From Zygnema cylindricum (Eukaryota; Streptophyta; Zygnematophyceae; Zygnematales; Zygnemataceae): a stretch of DNA of 64,000 nt. This document shows positions 63,952 to 64,000 of this stretch, piece by piece (the stretch's first letter is position 1; each line of letters begins with the position of its first letter). The position numbers and the translations under genes were made by a program. The DNA lies in contig JBBHKE010001973.1 of the NCBI GenBank assembly GCA_037447655.1, forward strand, positions 459,454 to 523,453, in the 5' to 3' direction. The notes below the pieces were generated by a model. That model was not told the DNA's origin. It searched no databases and saw only the letters and a list, made by a program, of their open reading frames with translations.

Positions 63952-64000
63952 AAGTCTCTCTTCTTCTCCCTACCTTTATTTTTCTCCCTCCCCCGCTCTC

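Noticed and set aside
1-64000. CRISPR arrays, bacterial operons or phage modules
   Set aside because: No regularly spaced dyad repeats with unique spacers and no prokaryotic gene clusters; the tandem repeats here have no spacers.

Overview
The window is nuclear DNA from a eukaryote with a large, repeat-rich genome, most likely a plant or other streptophyte. The reasons are a family of mTERF-type proteins with Arg/Ser/Pro/Ala-rich organelle presequences, a Ty1/Copia element of plant type, GT-AG introns, and intergenic DNA full of small inverted-repeat transposons. I cannot name the species; a non-seed land plant or streptophyte alga is a guess. There are no bacterial operons, no CRISPR array and no convincing tRNA or rRNA gene.

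Genes. Five mTERF-like paralogues (A to E) lie head-to-tail on the minus strand, with coding exons at 602-1888, 10178-11461, 32282-33565, 37771-39063 and 44992-46276. All five are intronless through the mTERF repeats, end at a splice donor (GTGAGT) at or just after the stop codon, and have a conserved 153-193 bp downstream exon. Copy E has an extra G in a G-run that breaks the frame between presequence and mTERF domain. The flanks of B and C, and of D and E, are also homologous, so the array grew by segmental duplication in units of several kb. A sixth, unrelated gene (minus strand, 51248-56441, at least four exons) encodes an FkbM/METTL24-like methyltransferase domain behind a membrane anchor and a long N-terminal region I do not recognise. 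A possible start of a further gene (ATG directly at a GTAAGT donor) lies at 63949 on the plus strand.

Mobile DNA. Copies A, B and C are separated by transposons. There are four copies of one LINE family with N-terminal zinc fingers, a reverse transcriptase, a C-terminal CCHC knuckle and a restriction-like-endonuclease signature: LINE-1 (2961-6420, minus), LINE-2 (11929-12890 plus 18908-21870, minus), LINE-3 (25800-29263, plus) and LINE-4 (40301-40926, minus, 5'-truncated). A degenerate Copia element (12891-18907) with LTRs and a 5-bp ATAAG duplication sits inside LINE-2. At least four families of MITE-like elements are present: TA-flanked with CACCG ends, TTA/TAA-flanked with GGG ends (PIF/Harbinger-like), and two hAT-like families with CATAGTT ends and 8-bp duplications. 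They are nested in each other at 2047-2937 and 59980-62037. Minisatellites occur at 24242-24475, 24930-25205 and 51663-52605 (the last inside an intron).

Layout: 1-2046 mTERF-A; 2047-6440 MITEs and LINE-1; 6900-11600 mTERF-B unit; 11600-29510 transposon block; 29600-33760 mTERF-C unit; 34400-41650 mTERF-D unit; 41650-48390 mTERF-E unit; 48394-50500 MITEs; 51248-56441 methyltransferase gene; 56442-64000 intergenic with a dense MITE cluster. The mTERF copies are presumably organelle nucleic-acid-binding proteins; the methyltransferase gene has no visible functional link to them.
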